Shown: one piece after another, positions 7,889 to 11,412 of the stretch
How the letters are laid out: the number at the start of each line of letters is the position of its first letter
Numbering within the stretch: the first letter of the stretch is position 1
Assembly (NCBI GenBank): GCA_027576995.1
Contig: JANBQC010000767.1
Span: 1-11,412, forward strand
From: Dimargaris cristalligena
Lineage: Eukaryota; Kickxellomycota; Dimargaritomycetes; Dimargaritales; Dimargaritaceae
Direction: 5' to 3'
DNA: 11,412 nucleotides
Made by a program: the position numbers and the translations under genes
Notes under the pieces: generated by a model
What the model was told of the DNA's origin: nothing
The model's input: only the letters and a program-made list of their open reading frames with translations
Database searches by the model: none

Positions 7889-10003
7889 ATGTTTGGCTAT
7901 TTGGGAGCGTGGTGGCGACCATGGCTATGTTTACTACTGATATTGGGCACGTGGGCTCGCACATCGTACGGCTATTTTTACTTCCACAACGGCAACCTAA
8001 CCCGGTACCCGTCGCACGACCCTTACCTGCTTCAGCAATCGAGTTTCAATGTCACGGGATTGGCCCTCCTGGGCAGTTTCCTGCAAAAAGACTTTGCGTG
8101 TGGCCTGGAACCCCCTTCCCAAGTTCTCCCCACCCGGATGCAAGGCGAGGCTGATGCGCTTGGTCACCTCCACACTGAATTTGACGCCACCATTCTATTT
8201 TTCTCAACATTGTCCCGCCACTGCGACTCGTATGCGTCGGTCGTGGCCCAGGTCAAGGATTCCTGGGAGCCACAGGCCCTCAAGATGGGTTATCCTCCGG
8301 TCAAAGTCATCATGTTTAACGTAAGGTACCCCATGGATCACCCGGAGCAGTTCGGAGGCCCGTATGACCAAACCGCCGATACCCATGCCCTGAATCAATG
8401 GGACTATCACATTGCCCTGTATCCCTATGGGTCAAGTATGGTTGACCTATCTAGGATTGCCCGTAAGATCGAAAGCGGAATAGTGCCGCACGAGGCTGTG
8501 ACGGTGGTATCGGAATCCGGCCCCTGGAACCAGTTGGCCATGTCGGTGGCTTTCGTCGCTCTTCGCTGCATCTTCAGTATCCTGACTATTGCCACCTTTG
8601 TAGTCGCTATTGGACTGATGGCTTGGGGTATCCGCCGGCGGGGCTGGAGATGGGATTACCGGGCGGCCCTGCTTTTAATCGGCGCCGGTTACTCCGCAAT
8701 TAGAATCGCCCTTCCTCCTATCAAGGACTATAGTGTTGTCGAAGACGTGTTTTTACACATTTCTTTCATCTTGGGTAATCTGGCATATGTGATATTTTCG
8801 ACATTGTGGGTTCGCATCAGCAACGAAGTGTACACCCTGCGGAGCTACCGGCACTACATCTATTTCCTGTGGTTTACCCTGTTCAACTACATTATTCTAG
8901 TCGTGTGCGCGTTTATCACCAAAATTATGTTCTCGGATAAGACGGCGGTAGTGTTCATCCGAACGGTCCTTACTCTAGTCAGCACCCCCTTGATTGTCAT
9001 CGCCAATATATGGCAGATTGTCATTATCGTCATCTTCTGGCGAAACTTGCGGTTTGTGCGGATTCCCCCTCAATTTCGCCGGGATTATCGAGTGATCACC
9101 ATTTTGAATGTGATCGTGACTTTGGCATTCACTATAATCAGTATTTCGGGCAAGCAAGTCGGGGCCGTCTGGATTACCATTCCATCGTTCATTGTCAAAT
9201 TCGTGATCACCACCGTCGGTGACACGATCCTCATCTGTACCATCTTTTACGCCACCGCAAGTCTGGGGGCCTTGCAGAATAGTTACCTGACCACTCTGGA
9301 AATCGCCTGGAATTTAAATGTGGTTGATCGGCCTTCTTCCAGTAGTGATTCAACGGCGAGCAGCCCTGATATGGAAAAACGTTCACACCCGTTTGCCCCC
9401 GGCGAAGCCGTCACAACTCCCCCCGGGCCTAGTCTAACCCGGGAATGCTCATCCGTCTCTCAGCGTACCAAATGCCCCGACCATGAAGAGAAAACGGTCA
9501 AGGGCGACTCCATGAGCATTAAGTCATTTTTGACGCACCAAGCGACCGACGTTTCTTCTATCATGGAATCCGCGGTCACCAACGCTCCACCTACGGCCAC
9601 CCGACAACATCCCGCCGATCGGTATAACCTGGAGACGCTCGGAACCCCCAAGGAACCCAACATGTTCGCTTCTTCGACCAACCCCCTGGCATTACGTCCA
9701 CCAAAACCCACGTTCCAGTTGAAGCCACTTAATTCCCTGGCAGCTAATAAGCGTCGCCCCACACCGATAATCACCATTCCGGCCAATGGCCTAACCAGCC
9801 ATCCCAACATGTCCGTCGAAAATTTGACCACACCCACGTTTTCTAAGACCGAGGCGGAGATCTTCGAGGAGGGGTCTTTAGGACGTTCCCACGGGAAGGT
9901 GAAGACTCCCAATCGCGGCAGTCTTAAACAAGTCCTTCAGCGGGGAAGCCGCTATCTGTCGCTTAGCGAAAAAACATTTAAAAAGTCGCCCACTAAAGAC
10001 TGA
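7889..10003 (+). CDS. Seven-transmembrane protein with secreted PA-like N-terminal domain
   Basis: This is an intact, apparently intronless gene for 704 residues. A signal peptide covers about residues 1-28 (WLCLLLILGTWA core), which fixes the first Met; the frame is closed by TAA 22 bp upstream. The Met context is not a strong Kozak site (C at -3, T at +4). Residues 29-212 are predicted outside the cytoplasm, with N-glycosylation sequons at N36 and N54 and two cysteines (C71, C112) that could pair. The ILFF...HCDSY...KMGYPPVKVIMFN pattern recalls a protease-associated (PA) domain, but this is a visual impression. Seven helices lie near 217-247, 258-275, 287-310, 322-346, 354-384, 401-421 and 425-457. 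Basic loops (RRRGWRW, FRRDYR) face the cytosol. The tail, 458-704, is Ser/Thr/Pro-rich with basic patches. The layout is receptor-like. I do not recognise the family, and a transport or sorting role is also possible. Confidence 0.93.
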   Translation: MFGYLGAWWRPWLCLLLILGTWARTSYGYFYFHNGNLTRYPSHDPYLLQQSSFNVTGLALLGSFLQKDFACGLEPPSQVLPTRMQGEADALGHLHTEFDATILFFSTLSRHCDSYASVVAQVKDSWEPQALKMGYPPVKVIMFNVRYPMDHPEQFGGPYDQTADTHALNQWDYHIALYPYGSSMVDLSRIARKIESGIVPHEAVTVVSESGPWNQLAMSVAFVALRCIFSILTIATFVVAIGLMAWGIRRRGWRWDYRAALLLIGAGYSAIRIALPPIKDYSVVEDVFLHISFILGNLAYVIFSTLWVRISNEVYTLRSYRHYIYFLWFTLFNYIILVVCAFITKIMFSDKTAVVFIRTVLTLVSTPLIVIANIWQIVIIVIFWRNLRFVRIPPQFRRDYRVITILNVIVTLAFTIISISGKQVGAVWITIPSFIVKFVITTVGDTILICTIFYATASLGALQNSYLTTLEIAWNLNVVDRPSSSSDSTASSPDMEKRSHPFAPGEAVTTPPGPSLTRECSSVSQRTKCPDHEEKTVKGDSMSIKSFLTHQATDVSSIMESAVTNAPPTATRQHPADRYNLETLGTPKEPNMFASSTNPLALRPPKPTFQLKPLNSLAANKRRPTPIITIPANGLTSHPNMSVENLTTPTFSKTEAEIFEEGSLGRSHGKVKTPNRGSLKQVLQRGSRYLSLSEKTFKKSPTKD

Positions 10004-10249
10004 TAACATTACCAAATTTAATAGGATGGTGTTCATGCGTGATTTTGGTGTACGGTGACTGCAGTTTAATAAATATTATATGCCATGATACGTATATAGC
10101 CTGTAGGGCTATGGGGGTACGAGCTTGTTATGGGGAGAGTAAGAGAGTGGTGGGTACATGAGGAGGAAGGGTTTCCTGCCACCGGGGAATAAGGATATAA
10201 TGATAAATACTCGATGATAAAGACACTAAAAAAGCTTATAAGATTCGGA
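10004..10249 (+). other. 3' flank of the 7TM gene
   Basis: AT-rich flank containing the polyadenylation signal described separately and a purine-rich run at about 10133-10170. I recognise no gene or element in it. An integrase belonging to the gypsy relic on its right would be expected here, but I cannot see one. Confidence 0.5.
10068..10073 (+). terminator. AATAAA polyadenylation signal
   Basis: A canonical AATAAA hexamer lies 65 bp after the stop codon of the 7TM gene, on the same strand, at a typical distance for a eukaryotic 3' UTR. Confidence 0.6.
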
Positions 10250-11362
10250 AGACACTAGTACTCGGATCTACCTCTGACAATACTCTGGTAACTTTGATAA
10301 CTCGGGTGAAGCTCTTGGAAACTCCGAAAACTTGGGGATGATACCAAAATAATATTCGAAGCAGGAACTCGTCTTCCTGAAGAGACTTACATAAAATGGA
10401 CTAGTATATTCATAGATTGGGAATACTAGTGCTGTATAGATGGCACCAGCGAGCGTAAGGTGAAGAGCGAATTGTTGCAAACCAGTAATGGAGACCTGAT
10501 GTTAGAGCTGGCGGATTCGATGACGAATCATTAAATGGACGGAACCATCGTTGTTCTGATGTCAATTTGGAAGACAAAGAAACAGGAATAAACCGGTATA
10601 GACCAGGCTGTGCCCATGTTGAATCTGGTTGGCTATGCATGGCGCGGACAGCAATGACTTCCAAGAAAATGAATAGTAAAAACGGTGAATACGTTTTATT
10701 ATTAGTAAATATAGTATCGGTTAAAAATTATACACTCCAAGTATAGTTAAATGACTGGTTTAGCATACTCCATTGACGTATAATTCCCATCGAGTCAGGG
10801 GCATGGTCTAAACAAGATAACACCCAGTCGCTTAGAGACTGGTAGGCAGATTACAGAGAATTAAAGAGCATCATACTCACTTATGCGGAGCCCCCCCTGG
10901 TTTTGCTAACAGCATTTGACTGTTGCTGTAGCCACGCAGATAATAGTATTTGGACCTTATTCCAAAAAACAAAAAAAAAAACATACCAGAGTTAATCTAG
11001 ACATTATTACCGACGGAGAATGCTATTATAATAGTGGATAATTAATCTAAATTGGGGCAGTCTGTTTGTCTCAGGGGTTTTGGAAATTGGCGACGAGTTT
11101 GCCGAGGCTTGCTACCTCGGAAACCGGTTCCTGGTATTGAATGGCGAACTTCTAAAAAAAGAATCGAGGGTAAGGGGAGACTGCTCGGCTGACTCGACTT
11201 GGAAGCATTGTTACGGAATTGGTAATGGACGAGCGGGGGGTGGTGCTGTAATTCAGTTTCGTGGCATCGGGTTGAAGGGGCATAGAAGGCTGAAAAAGAG
11301 CTAGAGGCCCTATTAAGAGATACACAAAAGATGGAGATATTAATCCGAGGGGTATATCCCAT
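10250..11362 (-). mobile_element. Decayed Ty3/gypsy RT and RNase H relic
   Basis: This is the best preserved relic. A 106-codon minus-strand open stretch (11042-11362) matches the RT N-terminus: INISIF and later ETELQ, then PLPSILFLEV where SP..SPV.FV belongs, and TRRQFPKPL where T....YPLP belongs. Next come CNLPTSL at 10835-10855 for the NAPATF block, and YVNG at 10769-10780 for YVDD, with 24 residues from the Asn to the Tyr as in intact enzymes. HFLGSH is at 10654-10671 and LYRFIP with LSSKLTS near 10565-10605. LQQFAL starts RNase H near 10475 and PFYV follows. After a frameshift, HP..F..SKSFT lies at 10305-10340. Both catalytic Asp codons are changed and stops interrupt the frame. The RNase H end points at the gene, and no integrase remains. 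Confidence 0.75.
10971..10981. repeat. A11 homopolymer tract
   Basis: Eleven A residues follow a CAAAAAAC stretch inside the gypsy relic. Such tracts commonly expand in decaying sequence and are error-prone in sequencing. Confidence 0.8.
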
Positions 11363-11412
11363 AATAATAGCATCCTGGGATGAGTGTCTACTGGGACACC
11401 AAATATATATAC
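11363..11412. other. Window edge, nothing recognised
   Basis: The last 50 bp hold no motif I can place. The N-terminal end of the gypsy RT relic may continue beyond the window. Confidence 0.4.

Noticed and set aside
9460..9912. 150-codon minus-strand ORF within the 7TM gene.
   Set aside because: It is antisense to the Ser/Thr/Pro-rich tail of a clearly real gene and shows no domain or signal of its own.
10505..10530. GATTCG-ATGA-CGAATC hairpin as a possible attachment or RNA element.
   Set aside because: Short stem inside the gypsy relic with no supporting context.
11080..11304. 74-codon plus-strand ORF with a Gly-rich segment recalling an RNase H strand.
   Set aside because: The minus strand of the same segment gives an extended, well-spaced gypsy RT N-terminus, which is the better explanation.

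Overview
This window looks like a gene-poor, transposon-eroded stretch of a fungal nuclear genome. It holds one clear protein-coding gene, an intronless 704-codon ORF for a seven-transmembrane protein with a signal peptide and a lumenal/extracellular domain. The gene is followed by an AATAAA signal and has no bacterial operon features. The rest is AT-rich DNA without long ORFs. Read codon by codon, it contains decayed Ty3/gypsy and Ty1/copia polyprotein fragments on both strands. An early-diverging fungus (zoopagomycete/Kickxellomycotina type) is my guess from the protein's character; it is an inference, not a demonstration.

Layout. About 100-2060 (-): Ty3/gypsy pol relic, with RT, RNase H and integrase in order from right to left. 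2270-2870 (+): Ty1/copia integrase relic. 3143-3775 (+): probable copia gag and protease relic. 4039-4400 (-): copia RT relic. 4677-5052: putative solo LTR (TGTTG...CAACA) with a TATA element inside a perfect hairpin. 5120-5740 (+): gypsy RT to RNase H relic. 6160-7330 (-): copia RT and RNase H relic. 7331-7888: probable promoter region. 7889-10003 (+): the 7TM gene. 10068: AATAAA. 10250-11362 (-): gypsy RT and RNase H relic.

None of the relics can be functional. The reverse transcriptase Asp-Asp sites are substituted in every copy and frames are broken by stops. The element types, orders and strands are mixed, so this is a nested graveyard of several insertions rather than one element. I recognised the relics by eye from motif order and spacing; no database search was run, and their boundaries are approximate.

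The gene has a GPCR-like layout: secreted N-terminal domain with a protease-associated (PA)-like look, seven helices obeying the positive-inside rule, and a 247-residue Ser/Thr/Pro-rich cytoplasmic tail. I cannot assign it to a named family. It is the best candidate here for something undescribed. I see no rRNA, convincing tRNA, CRISPR array, or multi-gene system.
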